A stretch of DNA of 64,000 bases from Brachynemurus nebulosus (GCA_035578155.1 JAPWDM010000003.1:68378142-68442141); one strand, 5' to 3'. Shown: positions 45,521-57,107, counted from the first letter of the stretch. Notes: generated from the letters alone by a model not told the origin. Made by a program: numbers and translations.

Positions 45521-46565
45521 TGCCGGGTACACACTGAGACAAACATTGTTAGCTAACATGAATGTTAGCTAACTTTTATTAGCGAACAATGTTTCTGAAC
45601 ATTTGTTAACTAACAAAGTTAGCTAACATGAATGTACACACTGAAATTTCAATTTTTTTTAGAACATTTGTTATTTTATTGTTGTTACATGTTTTTATTC
45701 ATTATTGATATAAAAAAAATATCAAGTAGTGATGATGACGTTATGGTATTGTAAGTGTGATTTTTGATTGGACATATCAATCGGGCGGGAAACCCAACGA
45801 GAAAGGATTGAGTTTTTTAGAAACGAACGGGAACATATAATTTTTACGGGATTGGGACTGGCACTAAAGGTAATGTAACTGTTTCGGGACTCGAAGCAAG
45901 AACCGAGTTCCTTTGGGAATTGGATTAAAACTGATAAATCGGGTGGAACTGAAACTTATCGGGATTTGACTTTTTTTCTCAGGATTGGCAAATCAACTTC
46001 GGGGGGAATGGCAAATCAACCTCGGGTGTAGGTGGAAACAAGATATAAAAATTCTCAGCGATATCTCTATTTTGGATATCAAAATAAAGAAGAAAAAAAA
46101 GCGTCAATGGTGGATAAAAAGTATTTTGCAATAATGTTGTATAGCTTTAGAATTACAGAATAATTTGCAAATTCAAGATGTAAGTAAATTCAGAAACTTC
46201 TACAGAATGTCTAAAACAGATTTTTAAATATTCATTAAACCGCAAATCATCAAAAAATAAAAAACTAAAAACTCTTAATAAAAATTATAGCAAATATAAA
46301 TTATACAAATATATAAAAAATAAAAAATAAACTTGTTCAAATACAAAACAAATATTTTGTTTCATTAAAAAATGTTAGCTAACATTCAAACTCTTTGAAG
46401 TTTACCGCTCGTCAATGGGAAACATAATAACACGCTAAATAACATTTTTTTTAACAAAAATGTTATTTAAAAATGTTAGTACAACAGAAATCAAACGAAC
46501 ATGTTAGTGAACAATGTTAGTGAACTGTGTTAGCTAACAATGTTCGTCTCAGTGTGTACCCGGGG
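45521..46565 (+). mobile_element. PIF/Harbinger non-autonomous element with transposase remnant
   Basis: CCGGGTACACACTGAGAC on the left is repeated inverted at the right end, together extending about 36 bp into AACATTGTTAGCTAACA. TTA at 45518-45520 and 46566-46568 gives the 3-bp duplication expected of PIF/Harbinger. The 10-bp palindrome GTTAGCTAAC occurs five times near the ends. A transposase fragment at 46102-46260 supports the assignment independently. Confidence 0.78.
46102..46260 (+). pseudogene. PIF/Harbinger transposase N-terminal remnant
   Basis: One frame reads RQWWIKSILQ, a stop, then LELQNNLQIQDVSKFRNFYR, MSKTDF, a stop, IFIKPQIIKK and a final stop. The pair of landmarks (R/K)-WW-x-(R/K) followed 25 to 35 residues later by FRNF-(x)-RM-S-x-(E/T)-DF is the conserved N-terminal region of PIF/Harbinger transposases, upstream of the DDE catalytic core. 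Two in-frame stops and loss of everything downstream show it is dead. The fragment lies centrally in a TTA-flanked element, on the plus strand, as expected for an internal-deletion derivative. Confidence 0.72.
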
Positions 46566-46568
46566 TTA

Positions 46569-47880
46569 GAAATATACACTGTTTACACGAAAAAAATAAA
46601 ACAATAACAAAGTGAAACAAAGAAATAAAATAAACAAATACAATAAATAAAATGTTTATGTTGCATCCACCAGGATTTATTATTATGTGGAATTGCATGT
46701 GTAAATATTACAACTTGGGGGAGTAGAGAGCTGTATTTTGAGAACTAAATAGAAATACAATAAAATGCAGGTGTGCTAATGCTCCTAGTAATTTATTGGT
46801 ATTGTGTGCTTTTAATGGGCGATATGTGTTGTTTAAGAATTAAAAGTTTTCACATTTCTTTTCTACTACTATCAAATACAGATGCTACCGGCTAGCAACG
46901 TCGTATTATCTTCAATAGCACTGGCATGATAACACACAATATGATATTTCTTGGAATACGACAATATAATAAACCTTTTGAATTTTTCGACAATCGAATT
47001 CTTTTGAAGTGATTTATATAATAAGTTTTCGTGACATTTTTGTAGGTATTTTTCGTTTCCAGACGATTTTTTTCGTGAATTTTTTTTTTTTATTTCGGTA
47101 TAGAATTAATTACGTAAATTATTTTTTGTCGATGTTTTTAAAAGCAGTTCAAAGAAAACAATTTTTCTAAAAATTTATTTAAATTAAATTTTTCCTCGCT
47201 TCTGTTTTGTGTCACTTTACACTCAAGGTTATATGAAAATTTAGTTTTTTTTTCCCCCATTTGCTTTATGTATTTTCTTCTTGTTGAAAGAAAAGTAACA
47301 AAAAGTTTCTTTTCTTTGGCGACAACATCATATTATTTAACTTTTAAAAAGTTTTTTAAAAGTATGAAAGATAAGAAAAAAAATTGTAGTTTAAATAGAG
47401 TGTATGCAAAGAACTTTTTATTTTGTGCTATGTGAAAAAAATCTTTAGAAAAAAAATTAATTGTTTTAAATAGTTCCCTTTTTGCGAATTTTTTCAACGT
47501 AGAGAAAAAGGATATAAAAATTTTTAATTGGATCGGCCCCATCGCTGTGCAGTGTTGAATTTTGATTTAATTCAATTTTTAATCACTTCTGATCCGATTT
47601 TTTTTTTAGTTATTAAGCTGACACGAAACAACAATTTTGTCGACGCTGAACGATCATAAAAATGAATAAAAAAGATATACCTAGGTACATTTATTATTTT
47701 CCGAATACAAAAAAAAAGTCAAATATTCACAATTATATATTCACTTTTGTGAAGTTGTGTTCGCAGATGACAAAAAATTGGCAACAAAAAAAAAAATGCC
47801 AAGTGCATGTTGGACATATTCAATCAGAGTTTCGTAGTCAGTAGTTAGATTTTGCCACAAGTTTCAGGATAAAATATAAA
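46569..47880. other. AT-rich non-coding stretch
   Basis: No coding region or repeat partner was recognised here. Confidence 0.5.
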
Positions 47881-47998
47881 AATATTTAAAATATACGAAT
47901 ATTCGGCAAGTATTCACTATTCGACAAATTCGGCCATTTTTTCGAACACTGGAAAAACTATTCGGCCGAATAGCGAAAGAGTACGAAAGAACGAATTT
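47881..47998. repeat. ATTCGGCC-rich block
   Basis: Dense ATTCG/CGAAT units (GAATATTCGGCAAG, ATTCGGCCGAATAGCG) like those at the ends of 28319-29090. It is possibly one terminus of the same degraded family. Confidence 0.45.
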
Positions 47999-48044
47999 TG
48001 GAGCATTTATTTAAACTGAATAAAAAATTATTCCCTTTATATGA

Positions 48045-48540
48045 AGCGGTTACAGCGGTTTTGTACCAACTGTAGTAAGGTCACAGCGATTTTACACTAA
48101 AAGTAGTAACGTTACAGTAGTTCTACACCAAAAGTAGTAAGGTTATAGAAGTTTTACACCAAAAATTGTAAACTTACACCAGTTCTATACCAGAAGTAGT
48201 AAGGTTACTGCAGATCTACACCAAAAGTAGTAAGATTATTGAAGTTTTACACCAAAAATTGTAAGCTTGCACCAGTTCTATACCAGAAGTAATAAGGTTA
48301 CAGCAGATCTACACCAAAAGTAGTAAGATTATTGAAGTTACACATCAAAAAATTGTAAGCTTACACCAGTTCTATACCAGAAGTAGTAAGGTTACAGCAG
48401 ATCTACACCAAAAGTACTCAGGTTATTGAAATTTTACACCAAAAATTGTAAGCTTATACCAGTTCTATACCAGAAGTAATAAGATTACAGCAGTACCTAC
48501 TATAACAAAATTGGTAAGATTACAGCGGTTCTAAATTTAA
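48045..48540. repeat. Minisatellite, 31-bp unit in a 93-bp higher-order repeat
   Basis: The basic unit is about 31 bp around TACACCAAAAGTAGTAAGGT. Three diverged subunits make a 93-bp block marked by CAGTTCTATACCAGAAGTA, which recurs at 48181, 48274, 48368 and 48461. Copies of the larger block are more alike than neighbouring subunits are, which is the mark of higher-order amplification. No protein is encoded. Confidence 0.88.
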
Positions 48541-49922
48541 CAAAAGGAAATAAAAATCACATACGACGTAAAATTTCTACCACTAGGGTAATTTTTTTCT
48601 CCAATTATAATTTGTTTTTAAATTTTTGGAAAGTTTGTTTCAAATACCTTCGAATGTTTTTATCAAGTACTTTTCTATTTTTTTTTAATCTTGCGCCCAC
48701 TATTCAAAAAGGGACGGGAGACGAGGAACAGAAAAATAAAAATGAAAAATATTGGCAAGAACCTCAATTTCCTTTTAAGAATCCTTTTTAACGATACCTT
48801 ACACTGGCTTACACAATAGGCTAGGTGAGAAAAACTATTCATTCTCTCTTTTTTCAATTGAGATTTCACTGAACTTTCTATCCCATAGCATGTACATTCA
48901 CCTCCATCTCTAAAGACGTGGAAACAATGAACGTCTCACGAATAGAGAGACGGATTTAACGAAACTATAAGTCAGAACCACGGAACCCTAAACGAAAAAA
49001 AAATTGAATCAATCTAAAAAAAAAAAAACGAATCAATCATTTATTTGGTAGGCGATGGGACGGTGTTATAAATCACGGTGGTACCTATAGCAAACGGCTC
49101 TCTTTTGTATACAACATTTTTTTAACGTCAATATAAATTAAAGCTACAGAATATTCCATAAATTATTCATATATAGTGTATCAATTTACAGAGTGTACCT
49201 ATGTAAATAGAAAAATAGAAAGGGAAACGTCCACACAAGAGCCATTTTTGGCCATATTTTTGGATTAAAGGGCACCGCAATTTATTATAAATATGTCTAT
49301 AAGAAAGCATATCTATAATAATAATAGGATGTCTAAGAATCGTAATATTAATTTATCGAACGTTTGTAAAAGACAATTTATTAGCTTCGTAATTAAAATT
49401 TCGTCATTTAGGATTATGAGGGTCGAAACATGGCCATTATGTGAACATCTTCTTTAGTTTACAAAGTACCTAAAAAAAATTTTAATCGATGATGGACTAA
49501 ATTTGGAACATTGTGTACCCCAGTTTTTTTTGTCACATTGTTAAACTAGATATTAAATGATATTGGAATTGTATTGGAAAATATGTTAAAAAATGTTGTA
49601 GTTTTTTGAATATAATGGATTCGACTTCCGTTGTTCATTTTTCCGTGCTTCGTGATTTTACAAGTCATTTTATCTACAGATTTCAGTTCTATTTTTTTTT
49701 TATTTTTTGTTGTGTGTTACAGCACACATTGTGACGATGATGTGACACCTTTAAATTGTATTGAATCTGTTCGTATGGAAACGTTACGTTGCGTTGGTTC
49801 GACAAGTAACGGATGTTATTTGAAAATTTTTTTCCGATATTTTGCTCATTATAATAATATTTTTTCATAGCCGTGAGTTATAAATTTTAAATTTTATGCA
49901 TAAAATTGTTTAAAATACTAAC
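48541..49922. other. Non-coding stretch with one exon-like patch
   Basis: Around 49695-49805 a T-rich tract ending TGTGTGTTACAG precedes a more GC-balanced open segment (THCDDDVTPLNCIESV and onward) and a GTAACG donor-like site. It may be a small exon, but no homologue was recognised. Confidence 0.3.
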
Positions 49923-50412
49923 GTAAAAGCCCCTATACAGGAACACTATTTTTAGGTGTGTAATTAAACTGGCTTATAAAAATTGACAAATAAATTAAAC
50001 ACCCATTTTTTTTCTTAATAAGCATGAAAGCAAATTTTCTTAATCCAATGAATATGTTTTTAAAAAAATACAACCCAAAAACTTTTATTTATTAATGTAT
50101 TTCTTTTACAAAATTTCGACACCTATATAAAAACAAAGAAACATTAATGACACTTGGAGTTGGGAACCGATATACAAACAGACGTGTAATATGAGTAATA
50201 TGATACATAGAGTGACATCTAGACGTCAATGTAGGACACATAGAATGGTTTGAGTATCAGACGTAAGTAAAGGATCAAAATAATTGAAAAATAATGATTT
50301 TATTAATAATAAATTTTTGTTATCAGAGGTTTCTTTTAGAAATAACTTAATTAATATATAAATGTCAAAACTGTTCCAGTATTGGATCGCGTTCCGGTAT
50401 AGGGGCTTTTAC
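49923..50412. mobile_element. 490-bp TIR element, superfamily unknown
   Basis: GTAAAAGCCCCTATACAGGA on the left is matched inverted by GTAAAAGCCCCTATACCGGA on the right with a single mismatch. No clear target duplication was found. It is non-coding. Confidence 0.72.
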
Positions 50413-50713
50413 TCTAGTACTGTTCCAATTATAGTAAAATTTTTCATCTACAGTGGACTAATTTTCTAAAAGACGGATGGGTAAGGGTGATTTTTGACAT
50501 ATGGTTAAGGTAAATATTTTTTTTTTTATTTACAGCGTCTTAAGCCACTTTTTATACAATTTAAGATCTTTTTTATTATCAGTTCAAGTATTTTTTTTTT
50601 CATATTCGTTAAATCAGGTAGTTTAATAGATTTAGTGCATTTTGAAATTTCTTTTACATTTCGCGCTAATGTCGGTAAGTTAAGACTAACTGTAAGATAT
50701 ACAGAAAGTGTAG

Positions 50714-50870
50714 GTGATTTTTGGGTTATTATAATAAGGAATTTTTGGAATAAATGATCACCGTGCTACATCAAAAATTTTTGTTTTTTATTGGCTACGT
50801 ACGTTTCGAGAATAAAATTTCATCTTCAGGCCATAATCTTAAAATATTAAACAAACATATTAAAGTACTA
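50714..50870 (-). repeat. Single-arm copy of the hammerhead retroelement
   Basis: It is collinear with the left arm of the insertion at 8554-8918: GTGATTTTTGGGTTATTA, TTGGAATAAATGATCA, then the ribozyme-like core and AATCTTAAAATATTAAA. It confirms that the sequence is a dispersed family and not a local palindrome. Confidence 0.75.
50792..50833 (-). ncRNA. Hammerhead ribozyme-like motif, third copy
   Basis: Minus strand: TGGC, CTGAAGA, an imperfect stem II (GAAAT against ATTCTC), GAAA, CGTACG, TA, GCCA. Core and cleavage site are conserved. Stem II has at least one mismatch, so activity may be weak. Confidence 0.55.
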
Positions 50871-51221
50871 AACGGTAATACAATAAATCAAATACTTAAT
50901 TTTTTCCAAAAAACAAATCAATATAAAAAATTATTATAGTTGTTAAGATAAGAAATTTTTTTAAAAATTTACACAAATTTTACAGTCAAAAAATAAAAAT
51001 TCAAATTTAAACAAAAATTTTTAAGAAAATTATATTGTTGAAAAAATAAATAAAATAAAATACTTTTTAATAGTATTAAGTCAAACATTGAAATGAATTA
51101 AAAATCAAAAATCAAAAAATTGCAAAAATTACAAAAAATTGAAGTAGACAAAATTGCCCACAGATGTACTTCATATCTATTATGTTTTATAGAGAATAAT
51201 ATGTTTATATAAGTGTACATA

Positions 51222-51320
51222 CGAGGCATGTTTTTAATGTAAGTACCGTGTTGATATAAAAAAATCAACAAGTAAATTTTTCAAACAAAACTTTATTTAT
51301 CTGAAAGAGCATTGTTTCCT
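51222..51320. mobile_element. Mariner terminal fragment
   Basis: CGAGGCATGTTTTTAATGTA after a TA (51220-51221) resembles the terminal repeat of irritans-type mariners. The transposase remnant reads towards this end, as the 3' side of a mariner would. The other terminus was not found. Confidence 0.6.
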
Positions 51321-51459
51321 CTACTTCTCTACATAATTTCCATTATTATTAAGGCACTTGTCTTATCTTGGGACCAGCTTTTGTATGCCGTCGTCAAAGA
51401 AGCTTGCCGCCAGACTGGACAACCACTGCTGCACAGACGTTTTTACTTCTTCATCATTG
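51321..51459 (-). pseudogene. Mariner transposase C-terminal remnant
   Basis: The minus strand encodes NDEEVKTSVQQWL, a one-base frameshift, SSLAASFFDDGIQKLVPR, a stop replacing the expected aromatic residue, then DKCLNNNGNYVEK and a stop. The string GIQKLVPR-x-DKCLN-x-(G/N)-G-x-YVEK is the highly conserved C-terminus of mariner transposases, the irritans type in particular, about 20 residues past the last catalytic Asp. The catalytic residues are not present in what remains. One frameshift and one nonsense change show it is dead. It adjoins the mariner-type end at 51222. Confidence 0.8.
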
Positions 51460-52805
51460 GAATGATACAGCAGTATCAGCAGAGCACATATAAACGTAAT
51501 TTACAGCACATATTATAAGTTTATTTTTGTTTATGTTTTCGAATGTTTTGACATAATAGTTTATAAAGTATCAGATTTTCATTTTCAATTTGATTATTAA
51601 CAATTCCCGTTTTTCTGTAGTTTCTTTCATATTGCAGCACCTTTGTAGTACTGAAGTCGAGGACATGGTCCAAATTATATAAATGTAAGAAAATAAATTT
51701 TATGTATATAGAAGCAGTAGACCTAGGCCAGGATCATTTTGGTAAAAGTAGTGGTATGGAAGAAAAACTTTTTCAATATTTGAATTGACACCACTAACTT
51801 AATATTTTAACTTATTAAAATTATATTTTGGGAGTTTTATTAAATGGATGAGTTATTTTCGAACCTATAATTAAAATATAATGAAGCTGTTATGTCAAAA
51901 ATCCTCCTTATCAACCTTTATCTTTTCTTCTAACAGAAATCTGTTTTTGTATGTATTCAAACAAAGAAAAAGTTTTTAAAAAAAAATTTTCATAGTTTTT
52001 GATAAAAATAAGTTTTACATATGTATTACTATTCGTATGTAGTATCATTGTGTCCTATATACGACAATACATTTTTATTATAAAATAAAAATGCCAGCCA
52101 AACATATTGCCATACTTATCGTCATAGAACTGCTGGTATAACTTTTCAAAAAGTTCTCTCGACACCCATGATGACGCAGTTTTGTAAAGTGACATCTGTT
52201 TCTTATTGTTGTAAATATAACACAGCTCTCGCGTCGCTTGCATTTCGTATTTTTTTCCAATTTTCTTTTTCTTGGCTCTCAATTGTTTTCAATAGTTTTA
52301 AAATAAAATGTATAGTAGATATATGCTGAATGTTTGCTTGTTTTCAACATTATATTGTTTTAAAGTAAGTAGTGTAAATATAGTGCATGTTTCCGTTTTG
52401 GAAAAACAGAAAGTTTTTGAGATATACTTGATGATAGCTCATTATTCTGCCTTGATGATTTTTATAAAATAATATAAATTCACTTTTTAACTCTGCAGTG
52501 TAGGAAAGTTATTGTGATAGGTGCGAAAATTAAAACAAAAATTCACTTTAACCGTCTTTTTTTTGCCGGATACTGTGAATTGAATTATATGGACCAGGGT
52601 TGTTGTAGATGTCCGCATCCGCATTCGCATATGCAAATATGGGCATTATTTTGATACGGATATAAGATGGTTGCAAAAACTTACGAATTAAAACATGGAC
52701 CGACTTTCGAACTGTTCGATCGAAGACTTCCTCCGCCTTCTCTTTTTAAGTCATACTTAGGTATTGGCACCACATGTCCAAAAACTGGTTAATTTCCATT
52801 TTCCA
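51460..52805. other. Non-coding stretch; possible hAT tip
   Basis: CAGGGTTGTTGTAGATGTC at 52595, followed by alternating ATCCGCATTCGC units, resembles a hAT terminus, but no partner was found. Nothing else was recognised. Confidence 0.4.
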
Positions 52806-52955
52806 ATCCTTTTTTATGTGGTGAATAGAGGCCCCATAAAGAATATCTAACCCAAAACACTCAAAACCTCATAATTTCCTTAGAAGTTGCTTTTACAAAC
52901 AATATAAATCATTAATTTACACATAAGAATATTTTGTTTCATTTTTATAATCGTA
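52806..52955 (-). repeat. Dispersed repeat D, fragment
   Basis: Inverted relative to 39728-40115: minus-strand TATGTGTAAATTAATG, AAAGCAACTTCTAAGGAAAT and GTTTTGAGTG are shared in order. Confidence 0.65.
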
Positions 52956-52992
52956 ATTACAAAAATTGCGATAAATACATATGTAACAAACG

Positions 52993-53450
52993 ACCCCTGT
53001 CGCAGCATCCTGCATAACATAGCGAATTTCCGTTTATAAAAACTAGTTTTTCTCGGAAACTAGTTGACATAGAAAAAAAGTTTAAAGACCTTTTTTATGT
53101 AATTTTTTCTTCCCTTTTTAAATGGTGTAACAAATTAAAAAAATTAAAAAAATTAAAAAATTAATTTGTTGCAAGAACAAAAACCATGTTCTTGGCATCC
53201 GACGTGTCTGGCTGACGAACTCATCCAAGGGTTTGGGACTTCCAATGTTCTCACCAAGTTTCGTAAAAATTAGATACTTCGTTCGAGAGTTATCGCGCGA
53301 ACATATATATATAAATATGTATAAATTTTAGTGAATATTATTTTCGGTTTTTTAGGGACCTCAAAACAAATTTCTGCCATAGTCCCGGGCTCAGGTCGCG
53401 TCATGACAGTGGCTGTAATAGCTGAATTTCATTCTGGAAATTCGCTAAAA
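52993..53450 (+). repeat. Dispersed repeat family B, copy 4
   Basis: It runs the full length from ACCCCTGTCGCAGCATCC to GGAAATTCGCTAAAA. The microsatellite site holds only a short TATATATA. The segment AATTAAAAAAATTAAAAAAA (53120-53163) is a local A/T simple repeat not seen in copy 1. Confidence 0.82.
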
Positions 53451-53878
53451 CAGTCAAGTAACTTTATCGTAAATTTATGTTCAAATTTCTTTTTTTTTAT
53501 TTTCTTTTCTCGTTATGAACTTTGATGGGCACTTTAAAAAAAATAAAAAATGAGGTAAAACCGTTTTTGCTGTAATTTAATTTTAAAAACTGAGAAATAT
53601 ATCGAAATTTATGTGATCTGATATTATTTTTTTTACGAAATAAGCTAACGAACGGGAAAAACGACCATATATAATTTGCGAAAATAATTGGTGGACTTTT
53701 TTGAAGATTTAATAATTACTTAACCATTAACGCACACACCACTGTAATTCATTAATTTCAACCAGAAATGAGACAGACTAACCGCAAAATACTTTAATTA
53801 AAAATTTTTAAACATCAAAATTAATATTTTTGATACTCTAGAAGTTTCAATTTCTTAATTATATTATTATTATTCTAC

Positions 53879-53880
<2 letters not shown>
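53451..53880. other. AT-rich non-coding stretch
   Basis: No feature was recognised here. Confidence 0.5.

Positions 53881-53960
<80 letters not shown>
53881..53960. repeat. (TG)n microsatellite
   Basis: About 36 uninterrupted TG units, then TGTATGTGTG. Confidence 0.97.
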
Positions 53961-54285
53961 TATCTGTCTGTATACCTAATATAGAAATCTTTTGAGCAAT
54001 TTACTCACGTTTTCATAAGCATAATTTTTTAATTACTTATTGTAAGCCGCCGTCACTCCGTCTATGACTACTGTTTTCCCTATCTTTTGCCTCGATTACA
54101 AGTGCACGTCATGAATAACTTATTATGTAACGCACAGAGTAAAAAGTAGGGATATATCTATAAATTTTTAATTAACTTAATATTTTTTTTCTACCAAAAT
54201 TTGATTTCAAATGTGAAACCCACAATCATAGATAACAATCAAGGCTGTTATTTAGTGGTATACGTATTCTCTAGAATAATATTTA

Positions 54286-55218
54286 GGGTAAAGGTGGGAG
54301 AGATGCCGCGTCGGGAAAGATGCCGCAGTAGCCATAATTCGTTCGCTGATTAATAAATAGCGCTATTAATGGATTATATGGTTAAAATAGGTTGTTAATT
54401 TATTCTGTATATGGTTACATTTATGATCAGTGCATTAGTTTAGAAATTATCCAAATTTTTATAATTGAAATGTAAGTTTTTTAACATAAACATTTTACTA
54501 AGCATTTAACTCATTCGAATTTAAGAATGTATATTTCATTATTTTAAGGAAAATGAGTTTTGTTTGTTAATTTAGGTATATTTTAAAAGTACTATGCTTG
54601 CTATATCAACATGCGGCATCTATCCCAACAAAAAGGAGAGATGCCGCATTTAAAGTTGGTATAGATGCCGCATCATATTACATATTAAAAACATATACCT
54701 TAATTATACAATTTTATTTTCTCGTATAAATTATAAAAGATCTAGTAATGGGTCAGGAAAAGCTCTCATATTAATGAAGATAACGAAAATAGTAATGATT
54801 TCCTGTGTATCGAATGTTTTGGAAAGTACTCAAAAACAACCAAAAAAATTAACTGGTTAATATATATAAAGTGCCAAAAGTGGTCTCATATGACATGTAG
54901 TATGCATGGAGATGTGTGTAAAATATGTTGAAGATGGGTGCTGCGCCAAAAGAATGCAAAATTTTTAATATGACCTATGCGGTGTCTCCTTCTTTGATGC
55001 GGCATCTCTCCCATAGGTGTGGGAGAGACGCCGCTTTACAGGCTCTACAAAAATATTAATTATGAATCCTTTACGACTGAGAATTTAAGTTTATTTATAA
55101 ATAATTTTAAAGAACGATGTTTACATTTACTGTGTGCCAAATTTCGAATCAATTAAATACATACTTAAAGAATTATTAAGTGTTTTCAAAATGTGCGGCA
55201 TCTCTCCCGCATTCACCC
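54286..55218 (+). mobile_element. Pogo-like non-autonomous element, copy 2
   Basis: TA lies at 54284-54285 and 55219-55220. The left tip is GGGTAAAGGTGGGAGAGATG and the right tip, reverse-complemented, GGGTGAATGCGGGAGAGATG. It is inverted relative to 15256-16153 and carries the same reiterated GATGCCGC motifs. The copies are diverged enough to be old, yet the finger-coding block is still open here. Confidence 0.78.
54770..54931 (+). pseudogene. Pogo-like transposase C-terminal finger, open in this copy
   Basis: The single frame INEDNENSNDFLCIECFGKY, SKTTKKINWLIYIKCQKW, SHMTCSMHGDVCKIC ends in TGA. The pattern C-x2-C, W, C, W-x-H-x2-C, C-x2-C-stop is that of the PHD-like finger at the very C-terminus of jerky/pogo-type transposases. 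One cysteine of the second pair is Tyr here (IYIKC, where copy 1 has LRCIKC). No start codon, helix-turn-helix or DDE domain lies upstream, so the segment is a remnant. That the frame stayed open in one copy could be chance over 54 codons. Confidence 0.65.
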
Positions 55219-55220
55219 TA

Positions 55221-57107
55221 TTTGTCCAAATATATTTTCCATTATAAATTTACTACATTCGTAGCAGAATAGTAAATTATATTTGTTGTAAATACCGGTA
55301 ATTTTTTGTTTAGAATATATGTAACAAATATTAAATGAAATATGATTATTAAAGTTTTGAAAATGTAGAAACAAAAAGTTATTTTGTTATTAGTAGTTAT
55401 TTACCATTATACAATAAATTCAAAGGGTACGTATATAATTGTGTTATGTCTGTAGGGTCATTTCAGGGGAGACACACTAACCTTTTGTGATGTGTGTGAT
55501 TAATAAATGTAATTAATTCTGTTCTCCTAATACCACATTCGAGTAATAACTGAAAAAAATTTGCGTTAGGCAAAAAAAATGTATTTTAGCAATTCCGGGT
55601 AAACAAAGTATGCCGAAAGGTATGCCGACGCGCAGATCTCGATGACGTAGAGGGCGATATGTGTTGCCATTTTTACTAGCCAAACCGTTGATTTAACTGC
55701 GAAATTGTTCAAATAAGAGTTGCAGATATCGACGGGGGCAACCGATTGCTATAGTCAGGATCTTTATAGCTCTTAGCTCTTATCATCGGTTTGGCTGTAA
55801 TAAAAATGGTAACTCTCAAGAAACTCATGCTGTCTAAATATAATAATAAGTAATTGTAATGTTGTCTTTTTCTAAAAATTTAAATATGTGACGTATTATG
55901 ACGTAGATGGCGAAATGCGCAAAAAAGCTTATTTTGATCCTGAATGTACCTATCTTAATCTACTTTGGGGTAAAATACATAATCTATTTAGTTCCCTCCT
56001 AATACGGAACATGAGTGTCACTGTAGCATCCGTTACTCAGCAAATAATTCAAATCGTGCGTCATAACTAACGTACTTACTTATGATGTTGGTGCGTTCGC
56101 GGTTCACCGCTGCTGCTGTCCCATGATCAGTAGCTTGTACATGATAACACATACACACATATATTGTAGACACAACATCCGTACAACACACACTGATTTT
56201 GTTACTCACTTAACTACCCCATATGTTCATCATTAACAATCACATCACCACACGCACACCTGTACACATATTTAAGTTTTAATAACCCTCAACAATCCTA
56301 CAAATCCTATCTACATACAGAGATTGCACTCGCATCATTCGTACAACATGCACACGCTTTGTCACGTACTTACCGTTTTTATATCAAGTCCATCATCAAC
56401 CATCAAAAATAATGTACCTATTTGTTTTATCTGTTTTGTTTAAAATAAAATTATATTAAAAATATACAAATGGTGTTTTATTAATTAATTAATTAATTAT
56501 CATCATCATCAGCAACCCCAACACTACAGTCACTTTTAGTCTCAAGTAGGGTGCCCATATTTTTATAAAGCAAAACAGAGACACGAACTAAAAAAAAGGC
56601 CGAATAGTTGTTTGAACCTTGTACGTGACCACAGACTCGAAGTTATTAATAAAAATTTTAGACAGTTAAGTTATATATTAAAAATCAATTTTGTGCCAGT
56701 TTTTATATACGCTAAGACCAAGAGTTTTTATAACTGAAAATCGCTTTGTGTAGCCATTACGAGTGGTGCATCTATGCCTGAAATTACCACTTACAGTATA
56801 GGACAAAAGACCATGTACATATTGTATTTTGTTGTAAATTTTGTACATTTCGATGGCGTTATAAGTTGCTATGGTAATCTGTCTGTAAATGACAATAGAC
56901 AAATAGTTTTGTGAAAGTTTTAAATGGCGTATCATTTATTATAATATGTTTTTGTTTCAAATCAAGTTGTTAGATATATATTAATAAATTTATACTATAG
57001 CTAACTCTATATCTAACAATACTAGCAAGAATAATAAGCTAGTTGATTCATTTATACTGAAGTCGAAATGAAGTCATACAAATGTATACACCATGCCCTC
57101 TTTTTAT
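55221..57107. other. Non-coding stretch
   Basis: The inverted pair GTTGCCATTTTTACTAGCC (55662-) and GGCTGTAATAAAAATGGTAAC (to 55813), followed by CTCAAGAAACTCATGCTG, resembles the right end of the 6306 element, so a fragment of that family may lie here. The rest, including C-rich 56100-56400, has no recognisable content. Confidence 0.35.

Noticed and set aside
48045..48540. Spaced repeats resembling a CRISPR array
   Set aside because: Units are contiguous and diverged, with no unique spacers of constant length, and the DNA is clearly eukaryotic.
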